A stretch of 64,000 nucleotides of DNA from assembly GCA_023055505.1 (NCBI GenBank), contig JALIRH010000049.1:682001-746000 (forward strand), given 5' to 3'. The stretch's first letter is position 1. The number at the start of each line of letters is the position of its first letter. Shown in pieces: positions 35,776-50,590 of the stretch. A program made the translations under genes and the position numbers. Source of the DNA: Callipepla californica brunnescens. Its lineage: Eukaryota; Chordata; Aves; Galliformes; Odontophoridae. The notes below the pieces were generated by a model. That model made no database searches. It had not been told where the DNA came from and was given only the letters and a program-made list of their open reading frames with translations.

Positions 35776-38066
35776 CTAACCCTAATCCTAACACTAACTC
35801 TAACTTTATTCCTTACCCTAACACTAATCCAATCCCGAACCCTAACCCTAATCCTAGCCCTAACTCTAACTTTATTCGTAACCCTACCCCTCATCCAAAC
35901 AATAACCCTTACCCTAATCAAACCCTATCCCTATTCCTAACCCTTACCCTAACCGTATCACAATCCCTATCCTAACTCTTACCATAACCCAAACCCTAAC
36001 CTAACCCTAACCCTAACCCTAACCCTATCCCTAACCCCTACCCTAACCCTAACCCTACCCTAACCTTAACTCTACCCTAACCGTATCCCTACCCTAACCC
36101 TAACCCTAATCCTAGCCCTTACTCTAACTTTATTCCTAACCCTACCCCTGATCCAAACACTAACCCTAACCTTAATGTAACCCTAACCCTATTCCTAACC
36201 CTTACCCTAACTGTATCCCATTCCCTATCCTAACTCTTACCATAACCCTAACCCTGATGCTAATGCTAACCCTAACCCTGAATCTAACCCTTACCCTAAC
36301 CCGAACCCTTACCCAGAAGCTAACACTTAGCGTTGTACAATACCTAACCGTACCCTAACCCTATCCCTAAACCTAAAAGGAACCCAAACTCTAACCCTAA
36401 ATCTGTCCCTGAGCCTAACCTTCAACCTTACCCTAACCTTAACCCTAACCCTGTTCCATTCTCTAAACATATCTGTAAGCATTACCTTCATCCTAACTCG
36501 AACTCTACCCTAACCCTATCCCTTTGACCCCAACACAAAACCCAGATTGAGCCTGACCCTAACCTAGGTAGCATAAAGTGTATGTAGGGTGAATTTGAGT
36601 TTTAGGGTCAAAGTTAAATTGTTAGTTTTAGGGTTAGGGTGAAGGATTGCTTTAGTTCTAGTATTAGGGTGTTTGGGGTTAGGGTTAGGGTAAGGATTTT
36701 GGAGTGGATTAGGTTTAGGGTCAGGTTTGGGGGAGTTTTGGGGTTAGGGTTAGATTTAGGATTAGGGTTAGCAAAAAAGTTGTTTTAGTTTTAGTTTAGG
36801 TTAGTGCTAGGATTAGGTTGAGTGTTCTTGTGAAGTTTAGGTTTAGGGTTAGGTTTAGGTTTAGATTGAGGTTTAGGGTAAGGAGTAGGGTTAATTTGAC
36901 TTTTAGGGTCAGAGTAGAGTTAAGTCGTGTTAGGGTTAAGGTTAAGAACAGGATTCAGATTCCAATTAGGTTTTGGGTTCCTACTAGGGATAGGCCTCAA
37001 ATTAGTGTTAAGGTTAGGGTTAGGGTTAGGGTTAGGTATAGGGAAAGGGTTAGTGTTAAGGCCAGGGCAAGTGTATGGTTTAGGGTAAAGATTGGATTTA
37101 GGGTTAGGTTTAGATGTAGGTTTGGTTTGATCGTTAGGGTGTGAGAAGGCACCGGCCTTGGATTTCATTTGGAGATTGGGTAAGGTTTAGGAATAGGAAT
37201 AACATTGGTGTTTAAAAGATGATTAGTGTTAGTATTAGGGATAGGGTTACGGTTAGAGTTTAGTTAGGGTTGTTAGTTTTAGAGTGAGGGATAGGGGTAT
37301 GGTTTGGTCTAGTACTTGGGTTAGGGTTTGGGATAGTCATAGCATTAGTGTTAGGGTTAGGGTTCCGTTAGGGTTGTGGTAATCTGATGCTAGGTGTCGG
37401 GATTAGGGTTGTGCTTAAATGTGGGTTTGGTTTGAGGGTCAGAGTTAGGGTTAGGGTAGAGTTAGAATTAGGGTAAGAGTTAGGATTAGGTTTAGGATTA
37501 GGATAAAGATTAGGTTAGGATTAGTGTTGGCTTTAGGGTTGTGTCTGGGAGAAGGGTTAGTGTTAGGGATAGACTTAGGGTAAGAGTAAGTGTTAGGAAT
37601 AGGCATAGGTTTTGGGAAAGTTTCAGAGTTTGGACTGGATTTATGATTAGGGTTAGGGACAAAGATTTTTTGAGATTTGTGATTAGATTTAGGGAGAAAA
37701 GTAGGCTGACTTGTGGTGTTAGCAGTAGGTTTAGGTTTAGGTTTAGGTTTAGGATTCCATTTGTATTTATTGATTGAGGTTGGGTTAGTTGGAGTGTAAA
37801 GGTCAGAGTAGGGTTAGGCCTTGGGATAGGGTTAAGGTTTGGAATAGGATTAGGATTCAAATGATGTTACGGGTTGGTGTTAGGGTTAGGGAAAGGTTAG
37901 GATCAGGGTTGAGGTCAGGGTTAGGTATAGGAAAAGGGTTAGTGTTAGGGCTAGGGCAATTGGAAGGGTTAGGCTTAGGCTTAGATATTAGGGTTAGGTT
38001 TAGGCGGAGGTTTGGTTCGAGTGTCAGGGTGAGAGAAGGGGTAGGCCTGGGGTTTGGTTTTGGGTT

Positions 38067-38256
38067 ACATCATACAAATCATCACATACATTAGCTGGGG
38101 TGGGAGGTGCAAGGAACAGCCAGCAAAGTGCTGAGTTCATTCCAATCAGAGGACCTGAAGATCGGGTAGCTACTATCAAACCGTTTGTGTTGCCAATTCC
38201 GATGATATTGATGGGGCCCTGATGTTATGGTTCAGTGGGGAGTCACTATCAAGTCC
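38067..38256. repeat. 190 bp spacer, unit 5
   Basis: AATTCCGATG form, last unit in the window with this form. Confidence 0.9.
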
Positions 38257-40033
38257 AAACCCAATCCAAACCCCAAACCTACTCCTATTCCTAAACCTTA
38301 TCTTAACCCTAAACCAAACCCAAACCCAAGGCCCTCCCCTTCTCTCAGCCTAACACTCAAACTAACCTAAACCCGAAACTAACCCTACATTTATCCTAAT
38401 CTTATCCATATTCTAAGGCCTAACCCTACTCTGACCAGAAAGCTCATGTTGTCTAAAATCTACCCCTTACCTAAAACCTAAATCGACAAAAAAACCTAAC
38501 CCGAAACCTCAACCTAACTCTTCTCCTAACTAGAACACCAGCACTTCACCTTACCCTAACTGGAAACCTAGGACTAAATCCTTACCTTGTCCAGAACCCT
38601 ATTCCTAACCCAAACCAGAATTCTAACCTCTAACCTAAACCTAATGCTACCCTCAACCAAACCCTAGCCCTAAATCCTACCCTAAAACCAACACCACGTT
38701 TAAGCTCAAACCTCAAGCCTCAAAGAAAGCATCAGATTACCGCAGATCTCACCTAACACTAACCCCAATCCAATCCCTACTACTAACCCCAAACCCAATC
38801 CAAACACCAAAACTATTCCTATTCCTAAACCTAACACTAAGCCAGAACCAAACCCAAGGCCTACCCCTTCTCTCAGCCTGACACTCAAACTAACCTAGAC
38901 CTGAACGCAACGCTAAATCAAATACTAAAACTCACCCTTAGCCAAGGCCCTTTTAGGACCCTTCCCTGGTCCTAAAACTAAAGAGAACCCTACCCCTTCC
39001 ACTAAACCTTCATCTACATCCCTAACCCTTACCCTAAACCTAAATCTACACCAAAACCTAACCCTAACCCTAACATGTCTTCTAACTGTAAAACTAACGC
39101 TTCACCTAACCCGAACTGAAACCCCAGGACTAAACCTTACCTAACACCTAGCTATATTCCTAACCCTATCCTGAAACCTAACGTTAACCCTAACCCTAAA
39201 AACAACTTGGAACCAAACCCTAACCCTAACCTAACCCTTATCAGAACCCTAAATCTAATCCTAACCGTTACCTCAATTGAACTCCAATTCTTCCTGAAAT
39301 CTAAATGGGACCTTAAAACCAACCCCAGATTGAAGCCCAACCCTAAACCTAACACAAAGCATTAGATTACCACAGCCATCACCTAACTCTAACCCCAGCC
39401 TTAACGCTAATACTATCCCAAACACTATTCCAATTCCTAAACCCAACACAAACCCAAAAACACAAAGCCTACAATTCTCACAGCCTAACACTGAAAGGAA
39501 ACCTAAATCTTACCCTAACTCTAAAACTAATCCAAAGCATGACCACAATTTAAACTCTAAATCTACCTTCAAACTAAAGCTGACCCTAACACCAACCTCA
39601 AGCCCAACCCTAAGCCTAACACAAAGCATTAGATTACCACAACGCTCACCTAACTTCTAACCCCCACCCTAACACTAATATCAAAGCAATCAGATTCCAA
39701 ATACTAACCCAATACCTATTCTGAAACCCAAAACTATTCCAAAAACAAACCCAAGGCCTAACCTTTCTCTCACCCTAACAATCAAAGAAAACCTATTCCT
39801 AAACCTAATCCTAAATCTAGTCCTAACCCTAACCCTCACCCTTAATCTAACCCCAACCCCCACCCAGAAGCTAACACTTAGCATTGTACAATACCTAAAC
39901 GTACCCCTAATCCTTATCACTAAACCTAAAAGGAACCTGAAACATAGTGCTAAATCCGAACCCTAACCCTGAAGACTAACGCTAACAATGAACCAATTCC
40001 TATACCTTTTCCTTCCTCCAAATTGATTCCTAG

Positions 40034-41025
40034 CACTAACCCTAACCCTACATTAACCCTATCCTAACCCTAACCCTAACCCTAGCCCTAAACTACATTA
40101 ACCCTAACCCTAACCCTAACCCTAACCCTAGCCCTAACCTAACTCTAACCCTAACCCTAACCCTAAACCTAATGCTAACACTTACCCTACCCTAACCCTA
40201 ACCCTACCATACCCTAACCCTAACCTACCCTAACACTAACCCTAACCCTAACCCTAAACCTAAACCTAAACCTAAACCTAACCCTAACCCTAACCCTAAT
40301 TCCTAACCCTTACCTTAACTGTATCACAATCCCTATCATAATTCTTACCCTAACCCTAACCCTTACCTAACCCTAACCCTAACCCTAACCCTAACTCTAA
40401 CCTTAACCCTAACCCTAACCGTAACCCTAACCTAACCCTAACCCTAATCCTAACCCTAACCCTAACTCTAATTCCTAACCCTTACCTTAACTGTATCACA
40501 ATCCCTATCCTAATTCTTACCCTAACCCTAACTCTCACCTTAACTCTAACCCTAACCCTAACCTAACCCTAACCCTAACCCTAACCCTAACCCTAACCCT
40601 AACCCTAACCCTAACCCTAACCCTAACCTCAACCCTAACCCTAACACTAACCCTAACCCTAATTTTACCCTAACCCTAAGCATACCCTAACCCTAACCCT
40701 AACCCTAACCCTAACCCTAACCCCAACCCTAACCTAACCCTAACCCTAACCCTAACCCTACCCTAACCCTAACCCTAAACCTAACCCTAACCCTAACCCT
40801 AACCCTAACAATAAATTTAACCTTAACCCTAACCCTAACCCTAACCCTACCCTAACCCTAACCCTAACCCTAACCCTAACCCTAACCCTAACCCTACCCT
40901 AACCCTAACCCTAACCCTAACCCTAACCCTAACCCTTACCCTAACCCTAGCCTAACCCAAACCCTAACCCTAACCCTACCCTAACCCTAACCCTAACCCT
41001 AACCCTACCCCTAACCCTACTTTAC
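40034..41025 (-). repeat. CCCTAA tract of unit 6
   Basis: About 1.0 kb; two ACTGTATCACAATC segments (near 40317 and 40490) and single copies of the other fixed interruptions. Confidence 0.92.
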
Positions 41026-43335
41026 CCTAACCCTAATCCTAACACTAACTCTAACTTTATTCCTTACCCTAACACTAATCCAATCCCGAACCCTAACCCT
41101 AATCCTAGCCCTAACTCTAACTTTATTCGTAACCCTACCCCTAATCCAAACAATAACCCTTACCCTAATCAAACCCTATCCCTATTCCTAACCCTTACCC
41201 TAACCGTATCACAATCCCTATCCTAACTCTTACCATAACCCAAACCCTAACCTAACCCTAACCCTAACCCTAACCCTATCCCTAACCCCTACCCTAACCC
41301 TATCCCTAACCCCTACCCTAACCCTAACCCTACCCTAACCTTAACTCTACCCTAACCGTATCCCTACCCTAACCCTAACCCTAATCCTAGCCCTTACTCT
41401 AACTTTATTCCTAACCCTACCCCTGATCCAAACACTAACCCTAACCTTAATGTAACCCTAACCCTATTCCTAACCCTTACCCTAACTGTATCCCATTCCC
41501 TATCCTAACTCTTACCATAACCCTAACCCTGATGCTAATGCTAACCCTAACCCTGAATCTAACCCTTACCCTAACCCGAACCCTTACCCAGAAGCTAACA
41601 CTTAGCGTTGTACAATACCTAACCGTACCCTAACCCTATCCCTAAACCTAAAAGGAACCCAAACTCTAACCCTAAATCTGTCCCTGAGCCTAACCTTCAA
41701 CCTTACCCTAACCTTAACCCTAACCCTGTTCCATTCTCTAAACATATCTGTAAGCATTACCTTCATCCTAACTCGAACTCTACCCTAACCCTATCCCTTT
41801 GACCCCAACACAAAACCCAGATTGAGCCTGACCCTAACCTAGGTAGCATAAAGTGTATGTAGGGTGAATTTGAGTTTTAGGGTCAAAGTTAAATTGTTAG
41901 TTTTAGGGTTAGGGTGAAGGATTGCTTTAGTTCTAGTATTAGGGTGTTTGGGGTTAGGGTTAGGGTAAGGATTTTGGAGTGGATTAGGTTTAGGGTCAGG
42001 TTTGGGGGAGTTTTGGGGTTAGGGTTAGATTTAGGATTAGGGTTAGCAAAAAAGTTGTTTTAGTTTTAGTTTAGGTTAGTGCTAGGATTAGGTTGAGTGT
42101 TCTTGTGAAGTTTAGGTTTAGGGTTAGGTTTAGGTTTAGATTGAGGTTTAGGGTAAGGAGTAGGGTTCATTTGACTTTTAGGGTCAGAGTAGAGTTAAGT
42201 CGTGTTAGGGTTAAGGTTAAGAACAGGATTCAGATTCCAATTAGGTTTTGGGTTCCTACTAGGGATAGGCCTCAAATTAGTGTTAAGGTTAGGGTTAGGG
42301 TTAGGTATAGGGAAAGGGTTAGTGTTAAGGCCAGGGCAAGTGTATGGTTTAGGGTAAAGATTGGATTTAGGGTTAGGTTTAGATGTAGGTTTGGTTTGAT
42401 CGTTAGGGTGTGAGAAGGCACCGGCCTTGGATTTCATTTGGAGATTGGGTAAGGTTTAGGAATAGGAATAACATTGGTGTTTAAAAGATGATTAGTGTTA
42501 GTATTAGGGATAGGGTTACGGTTAGAGTTTAGTTAGGGTTGTTAGTTTTAGAGTGAGGGATAGGGGTATGGTTTGGTCTAGTACTTGGGTTAGGGTTTGG
42601 GATAGTCATAGCATTAGTGTTAGGGTTAGGGTTCCGTTAGGGTTGTGGTAATCTGATGCTAGGTGTCGGGATTAGGGTTGTGCTTAAATGTGGGTTTGGT
42701 TTGAGGGTCAGAGTTAGGGTTAGGGTAGAGTTAGAATTAGGGTAAGAGTTAGGATTAGGTTTAGGATTAGGATAAAGATTAGGTTAGGATTAGTGTTGGC
42801 TTTAGGGTTGTGTCTGGGAGAAGGGTTAGTGTTAGGGATAGACTTAGGGTAAGAGTAAGTGTTAGGAATAGGCATAGGTTTTGGGAAAGTTTCAGAGTTT
42901 GGACTGGATTTATGATTAGGGTTAGGGACAAAGATTTTTTGAGATTTGTGATTAGATTTAGGGAGAAAAGTAGGCTGACTTGTGGTGTTAGCAGTAGGTT
43001 TAGGTTTAGGTTTAGGTTTAGGATTCCATTTGTATTTATTGATTGAGGTTGGGTTAGTTGGAGTGTAAAGGTCAGAGTAGGGTTAGGCCTTGGGATAGGG
43101 TTAAGGTTTGGAATAGGATTAGGATTCAAATGATGTTACGGGTTGGTGTTAGGGTTAGGGAAAGGTTAGGATCAGGGTTGAGGTCAGGGTTAGGTATAGG
43201 AAAAGGGTTAGTGTTAGGGCTAGGGCAATTGGAAGGGTTAGGCTTAGGCTTAGATATTAGGGTTAGGTTTAGGCGGAGGTTTGGTTCGAGTGTCAGGGTG
43301 AGAGAAGGGGTAGGCCTGGGGTTTGGTTTTGGGTT

Positions 43336-43525
43336 ACATCATACAAATCATCACATACATTAGCTGGGGTGGGAGGTGCAAGGAACAGCCAGCAAAGTGC
43401 TGAGTTCATTCCAATCAGAGGACCTGAAGATCGGGTAGCTACTATCAAACCGTTTGTGTTGCCAATTCTGATGATATTGATGGGGCCCTGATGTTATGGT
43501 TCAGTGGGGAGTCACTATCAAGTCC
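43336..43525. repeat. 190 bp spacer, unit 6
   Basis: AATTCTGATGATATTGATGG form, as in unit 2. Confidence 0.9.
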
Positions 43526-45332
43526 AAACCCAATCCAAACCCCAAACCTACTCCTATTCCTAAACCTTATCTTAACCCTAAACCAAACCCAAACCCAAGG
43601 CCCTCCCCTTCTCTCAGCCTAACACTCAAACTAACCTAAACCCGAAACTAACCCTACATTTATCCTAATCTTATCCATATTCTAAGGCCTAACCCTACTC
43701 TGACCAGAAAGCTCATGTTGTCTAAAATCTACCCCTTACCTAAAACCTAAATCGACAAAAAAACCTAACCCGAAACCTCAACCTAACTCTTCTCCTAACT
43801 AGAACACCAGCACTTCACCTTACCCTAACTGGAAACCTAGGACTAAATCCTTACCTTGTCCAGAACCCTATTCCTAACCCAAACCAGAATTCTAACCTCT
43901 ACCCTAACCAAAACCCTTCCCCTAAACCTAAACCTAATGCTACCCTCAACCAAACCCTAGCCCTAAATCCTACCCTAAAACCAACACCACGTTTAAGCTC
44001 AAACCTCAAGCCTCAAAGAAAGCATCAGATTACCGCAGATCTCACCTAACACTAACCCCAATCCAATCCCTACTACTAACCCCAAACCCAATCCAAACAC
44101 CAAAACTATTCCTATTCCTAAACCTAACACTAAGCCAGAACCAAACCCAAGGCCTACCCCTTCTCTCAGCCTGACACTCAAACTAACCTAGACCTGAACG
44201 CAACGCTAAATCAAATACTAAAACTCACCCTTAGCCAAGGCCCTTTTAGGACCCTTCCCTGGTCCTAAAACTAAAGAGAACCCTACCCCTTCCACTAAAC
44301 CTTCATCTACATCCCTAACCCTTACCCTAAACCTAAATCTACACCAAAACCTAACCCTAACCCTAACATGTCTTCTAACTGTAAAACTAACGCTTCACCT
44401 AACCCGAACTGAAACCCCAGGACTAAACCTTACCTAACACCTAGCTATATTCCTAACCCTATCCTGAAACCTAACGTTAACCCTAACCCTAAAAACAACT
44501 TGGAACCAAACCCTAACCCTAACCTAACCCTTATCAGAACCCTAAATCTAATCCTAACCGTTACCTCAATTGAACTCCAATTCTTCCTGAAATCTAAATG
44601 GGACCTTAAAACCAACCCCAGATTGAAGCCCAACCCTAAACCTAACACAAAGCATTAGATTACCACAGCCATCACCTAACTCTAACCCCAGCCTTAACGC
44701 TAATACTATCCCAAACACTATTCCAATTCCTAAACCCAACACAAACCCAAAAACACAAAGCCTACAATTCTCACAGCCTAACACTGAAAGGAAACCTAAA
44801 TCTTACCCTAACTCTAAAACTAATCCAAAGCATGACCACAATTTAAACTCTAAATCTACCTTCAAACTAAAGCTGACCCTAACACCAACCTCAAGTAAAA
44901 GCCCAACCCTAAGCCTAACACAAAGCATTAGATTACCACAACGCTCACCTAACTTCTAACCCCCACCCTAACACTAATATCAAAGCAATCAGATTCCAAA
45001 TACTAACCCAATTCCTATTCTGAAACCCAAAACTATTCCAAAAACAAACCCAAGGCCTAACCTTTCTCTCACCCTAACAATCAAAGAAAACCTATTCCTA
45101 AACCTAATCCTAAATCTAGTCCTAACCCTAACCCTCACCCTTAATCTAACCCCAACCCCCACCCAGAAGCTAACACTTAGCATTGTACAATACCTAAACG
45201 TACCCCTAATCCTTATCACTAAACCTAAAAGGAACCTGAAACATAGTGCTAAATCCGAACCCTAACCCTGAAGACTAACGCTAACAATGAACCAATTCCT
45301 ATACCTTTTCCTTCCTCCAAATTGATTCCTAG

Positions 45333-46307
45333 CACTAACCCTAACCCTACATTAACCCTATCCTAACCCTAACCCTAACCCTAGCCCTAAACTACATTAA
45401 CCCTAACCCTAACCCTAACCCTAACCCTAGCCCTAACCTAACTCTAACCCTAACCCTAACCCTAAACCTAATGCTAACACTTACCCTACCCTAACCCTAA
45501 CCCTACCATACCCTAACCCTAACCTACCCTAACACTAACCCTAACCCTAACCCTAAACCTAAACCTAAACCTAAACCTAACCCTAACCCTAACCCTAATT
45601 CCTAACCCTTACCTTAACTGTATCACAATCCCTATCATAATTCTTACCCTAACCCTAACCCTTACCTAACCCTAACCCTAACCCTAACCCTAACTCTAAC
45701 CTTAACCCTAACCCTAACCGTAACCCTAACCTAACCCTAACCCTAATCCTAACCCTAACCCTAACTCTAATTCCTAACCCTTACCTTAACTGTATCACAA
45801 TCCCTATCCTAATTCTTACCCTAACCCTAACTCTCACCTTAACTCTAACCCTAACCCTAACCTAACCCTAACCCTAACCCTAACCCTAACCCTAACCCTA
45901 ACCTCAACCCTAACCCTAACACTAACCCTAACCCTAATTTTACCCTAACCCTAAGCATACCCTAACCCTAACCCTAACCCTAACCCTAACCCCAACCCTA
46001 ACCTAACCCTAACCCTAACCCTAACCCTACCCTAACCCTAACCCTAAACCTAACCCTAACCCTAACCCTAACCCTAACAATAAATTTAACCTTAACCCTA
46101 ACCCTAACCCTAACCCTACCCTAACCCTAACCCTAACCCTAACCCTAACCCTAACCCTACCCTAACCCTAACCCTAACCCTAACCCTAACCCTTACCCTA
46201 ACCCTAGCCTAACCCTAACCCTAACCCTAACCCTACCCTAACCCTAACCCTAACCCTAACCCTAACCCTAACCCTAACCCTAACCCTACCCCTAACCCTA
46301 CTTTACC
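45333..46307 (-). repeat. CCCTAA tract of unit 7
   Basis: About 1.0 kb, with the same order of interruptions as units 6 and 8; two ACTGTATCACAATC segments. Confidence 0.92.
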
Positions 46308-48592
46308 CTAACCCTAATCCTAACACTAACTCTAACTTTATTCCTTACCCTAACACTAATCCAATCCCGAACCCTAACCCTAATCCTAGCCCTAACTCTA
46401 ACTTTATTCGTAACCCTACCCCTAATCCAAACAATAACCCTTACCCTAATCAAACCCTATCCCTATTCCTAACCCTTACCCTAACCGTATCACAATCCCT
46501 ATCCTAACTCTTACCATAACCCAAACCCTAACCTAACCCTAACCCTAACCCTAACCCTATCCCTAACCCCTACCCTAACCCTAACCCTACCCTAACCTTA
46601 ACTCTACCCTAACCGTATCCCTACCCTAACCCTAACCCTAATCCTAGCCCTTACTCTAACTTTATTCCTAACCCTACCCCTGATCCAAACACTAACCCTA
46701 ACCTTAATGTAACCCTAACCCTATTCCTAACCCTTACCCTAACTGTATCCCATTCCCTATCCTAACTCTTACCATAACCCTAACCCTGATGCTAATGCTA
46801 ACCCTAACCCTGAATCTAACCCTTACCCTAACCCGAACCCTTACCCAGAAGCTAACACTTAGCGTTGTACAATACCTAACCGTACCCTAACCCTATCCCT
46901 AAACCTAAAAGGAACCCAAACTCTAACCCTAAATCTGTCCCTGAGCCTAACCTTCAACCTTACCCTAACCTTAACCCTAACCCTGTTCCATTCTCTAAAC
47001 ATATCTGTAAGCATTACCTTCATCCTAACTCGAACTCTACCCTAACCCTATCCCTTTGACCCCAACACAAAACCCAGATTGAGCCTGACCCTAACCTAGG
47101 TAGCATAAAGTGTATGTAGGGTGAATTTGAGTTTTAGGGTCAAAGTTAAATTGTTAGTTTTAGGGTTAGGGTGAAGGATTGCTTTAGTTCTAGTATTAGG
47201 GTGTTTGGGGTTAGGGTTAGGGTAAGGATTTTGGAGTGGATTAGGTTTAGGGTCAGGTTTGGGGGAGTTTTGGGGTTAGGGTTAGATTTAGGATTAGGGT
47301 TAGCAAAAAAGTTGTTTTAGTTTTAGTTTAGGTTAGTGCTAGGATTAGGTTGAGTGTTCTTGTGAAGTTTAGGTTTAGGGTTAGGTTTAGGTTTAGATTG
47401 AGGTTTAGGGTAAGGAGTAGGGTTCATTTGACTTTTAGGGTCAGAGTAGAGTTAAGTCGTGTTAGGGTTAAGGTTAAGAACAGGATTCAGATTCCAATTA
47501 GGTTTTGGGTTCCTACTAGGGATAGGCCTCAAATTAGTGTTAAGGTTAGGGTTAGGGTTAGGTATAGGGAAAGGGTTAGTGTTAAGGCCAGGGCAAGTGT
47601 ATGGTTTAGGGTAAAGATTGGATTTAGGGTTAGGTTTAGATGTAGGTTTGGTTTGATCGTTAGGGTGTGAGAAGGCACCGGCCTTGGATTTCATTTGGAG
47701 ATTGGGTAAGGTTTAGGAATAGGAATAACATTGGTGTTTAAAAGATGATTAGTGTTAGTATTAGGGATAGGGTTACGGTTAGAGTTTAGTTAGGGTTGTT
47801 AGTTTTAGAGTGAGGGATAGGGGTATGGTTTGGTCTAGTACTTGGGTTAGGGTTTGGGATAGTCATAGCATTAGTGTTAGGGTTAGGGTTCCGTTAGGGT
47901 TGTGGTAATCTGATGCTAGGTGTCGGGATTAGGGTTGTGCTTAAATGTGGGTTTGGTTTGAGGGTCAGAGTTAGGGTTAGGGTAGAGTTAGAATTAGGGT
48001 AAGAGTTAGGATTAGGTTTAGGATTAGGATAAAGATTAGGTTAGGATTAGTGTTGGCTTTAGGGTTGTGTCTGGGAGAAGGGTTAGTGTTAGGGATAGAC
48101 TTAGGGTAAGAGTAAGTGTTAGGAATAGGCATAGGTTTTGGGAAAGTTTCAGAGTTTGGACTGGATTTATGATTAGGGTTAGGGACAAAGATTTTTTGAG
48201 ATTTGTGATTAGATTTAGGGAGAAAAGTAGGCTGACTTGTGGTGTTAGCAGTAGGTTTAGGTTTAGGTTTAGGTTTAGGATTCCATTTGTATTTATTGAT
48301 TGAGGTTGGGTTAGTTGGAGTGTAAAGGTCAGAGTAGGGTTAGGCCTTGGGATAGGGTTAAGGTTTGGAATAGGATTAGGATTCAAATGATGTTACGGGT
48401 TGGTGTTAGGGTTAGGGAAAGGTTAGGATCAGGGTTGAGGTCAGGGTTAGGTATAGGAAAAGGGTTAGTGTTAGGGCTAGGGCAATTGGAAGGGTTAGGC
48501 TTAGGCTTAGATATTAGGGTTAGGTTTAGGCGGAGGTTTGGTTCGAGTGTCAGGGTGAGAGAAGGGGTAGGCCTGGGGTTTGGTTTTGGGTT

Positions 48593-48782
48593 ACATCATA
48601 CAAATCATCCCATACATTAGCTGGGGTGGGAGGTGCAAGGAACAGCCAGCAAAGTGCTGAGTTCATTCCAATCAGAGGACCTGAAGATCGGGTAGCTACT
48701 ATCAAACCGTTTGTGTTGCCAATTCTGATGATATTGATGGGGCCCTGATGTTATGGTTCAGTGGGGAGTCACTATCAAGTCC
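48593..48782. repeat. 190 bp spacer, unit 7
   Basis: AATTCTGATG form plus a private A to C change (AATCATCCCATAC) near its start. Confidence 0.9.
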
Positions 48783-50590
48783 AAACCCAATCCAAACCCC
48801 AAACCTACTCCTATTCCTAAACCTTATCTTAACCCTAAACCAAACCCAAACCCAAGGCCCTCCCCTTCTCTCAGCCTAACACTCAAACTAACCTAAACCC
48901 GAAACTAACCCTACATTTATCCTAATCTTATCCATATTCTAAGGCCTAACCCTACTCTGACCAGAAAGCTCATGTTGTCTAAAATCTACCCCTTACCTAA
49001 AACCTAAATCGACAAAAAAACCTAACCCGAAACCTCAACCTAACTCTTCTCCTAACTAGAACACCAGCACTTCACCTTACCCTAACTGGAAACCTAGGAC
49101 TAAATCCTTACCTTGTCCAGAACCCTATTCCTAACCCAAACCAGAATTCTAACCTCTACCCTAACCAAAACCCTTCCCCTAAACCTAAACCTAATGCTAC
49201 CCTCAACCAAACCCTAGCCCTAAATCCTACCCTAAAACCAACACCACGTTTAAGCTCAAACCTCAAGCCTCAAAGAAAGCATCAGATTACCGCAGATCTC
49301 ACCTAACACTAACCCCAATCCAATCCCTACTACTAACCCCAAACCCAATCCAAACACCAAAACTATTCCTATTCCTAAACCTAACACTAAGCCAGAACCA
49401 AACCCAAGGCCTACCCCTTCTCTCAGCCTGACACTCAAACTAACCTAGACCTGAACGCAACGCTAAATCAAATACTAAAACTCACCCTTAGCCAAGGCCC
49501 TTTTAGGACCCTTCCCTGGTCCTAAAACTAAAGAGAACCCTACCCCTTCCACTAAACCTTCATCTACATCCCTAACCCTTACCCTAAACCTAAATCTACA
49601 CCAAAACCTAACCCTAACCCTAACATGTCTTCTAACTGTAAAACTAACGCTTCACCTAACCCGAACTGAAACCCCAGGACTAAACCTTACCTAACACCTA
49701 GCTATATTCCTAACCCTATCCTGAAACCTAACGTTAACCCTAACCCTAAAAACAACTTGGAACCAAACCCTAACCCTAACCTAACCCTTATCAGAACCCT
49801 AAATCTAATCCTAACCGTTACCTCAATTGAACTCCAATTCTTCCTGAAATCTAAATGGGACCTTAAAACCAACCCCAGATTGAAGCCCAACCCTAAACCT
49901 AACACAAAGCATTAGATTACCACAGCCATCACCTAACTCTAACCCCAGCCTTAACGCTAATACTATCCCAAACACTATTCCAATTCCTAAACCCAACACA
50001 AACCCAAAAACACAAAGCCTACAATTCTCACAGCCTAACACTGAAAGGAAACCTAAATCTTACCCTAACTCTAAAACTAATCCAAAGCATGACCACAATT
50101 TAAACTCTAAATCTACCTTCAAACTAAAGCTGACCCTAACACCAACCTCAAGTAAAAGCCCAACCCTAAGCCTAACACAAAGCATTAGATTACCACAACG
50201 CTCACCTAACTTCTAACCCCCACCCTAACACTAATATCAAAGCAATCAGATTCCAAATACTAACCCAATTCCTATTCTGAAACCCAAAACTATTCCAAAA
50301 ACAAACCCAAGGCCTAACCTTTCTCTCACCCTAACAATCAAAGAAAACCTATTCCTAAACCTAATCCTAAATCTAGTCCTAACCCTAACCCTCACCCTTA
50401 ATCTAACCCCAACCCCCACCCAGAAGCTAACACTTAGCATTGTACAATACCTAAACGTACCCCTAATCCTTATCACTAAACCTAAAAGGAACCTGAAACA
50501 TAGTGCTAAATCCGAACCCTAACCCTGAAGACTAACGCTAACAATGAACCAATTCCTATACCTTTTCCTTCCTCCAAATTGATTCCTAGC

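Larger units (their letters stand above)
32684..38256. repeat. Macrosatellite unit 5 (5573 bp)
   Basis: Proximal arm 32684-34483, tract 34484-35775, distal arm 35776-36561, switch 36562-36569, G-rich arm 36570-38066, spacer 38067-38256. One base is missing at the unit start (CCCAATCAAACC). The extra length comes from a duplication of about 290 bp inside the tract. Confidence 0.93.
38257..43525. repeat. Macrosatellite unit 6 (5269 bp)
   Basis: Proximal arm 38257-40033, tract 40034-41025, distal arm 41026-41836, switch 41837-41844, G-rich arm 41845-43335, spacer 43336-43525. Has a private 24 bp deletion near 38630 and a private short tandem duplication of CCCTATCCCTAACCCCTA near 41275-41310. 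One GTTAGG step is missing in the G-rich arm (also in units 7 and 9). Confidence 0.93.
43526..48782. repeat. Macrosatellite unit 7 (5257 bp)
   Basis: Proximal arm 43526-45332, tract 45333-46307, distal arm 46308-47093, switch 47094-47101, G-rich arm 47102-48592, spacer 48593-48782. Has a 6 bp insertion (TCAAGTAAAAGCCC) near 44893, shared with units 8 and 9 only. Confidence 0.93.
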
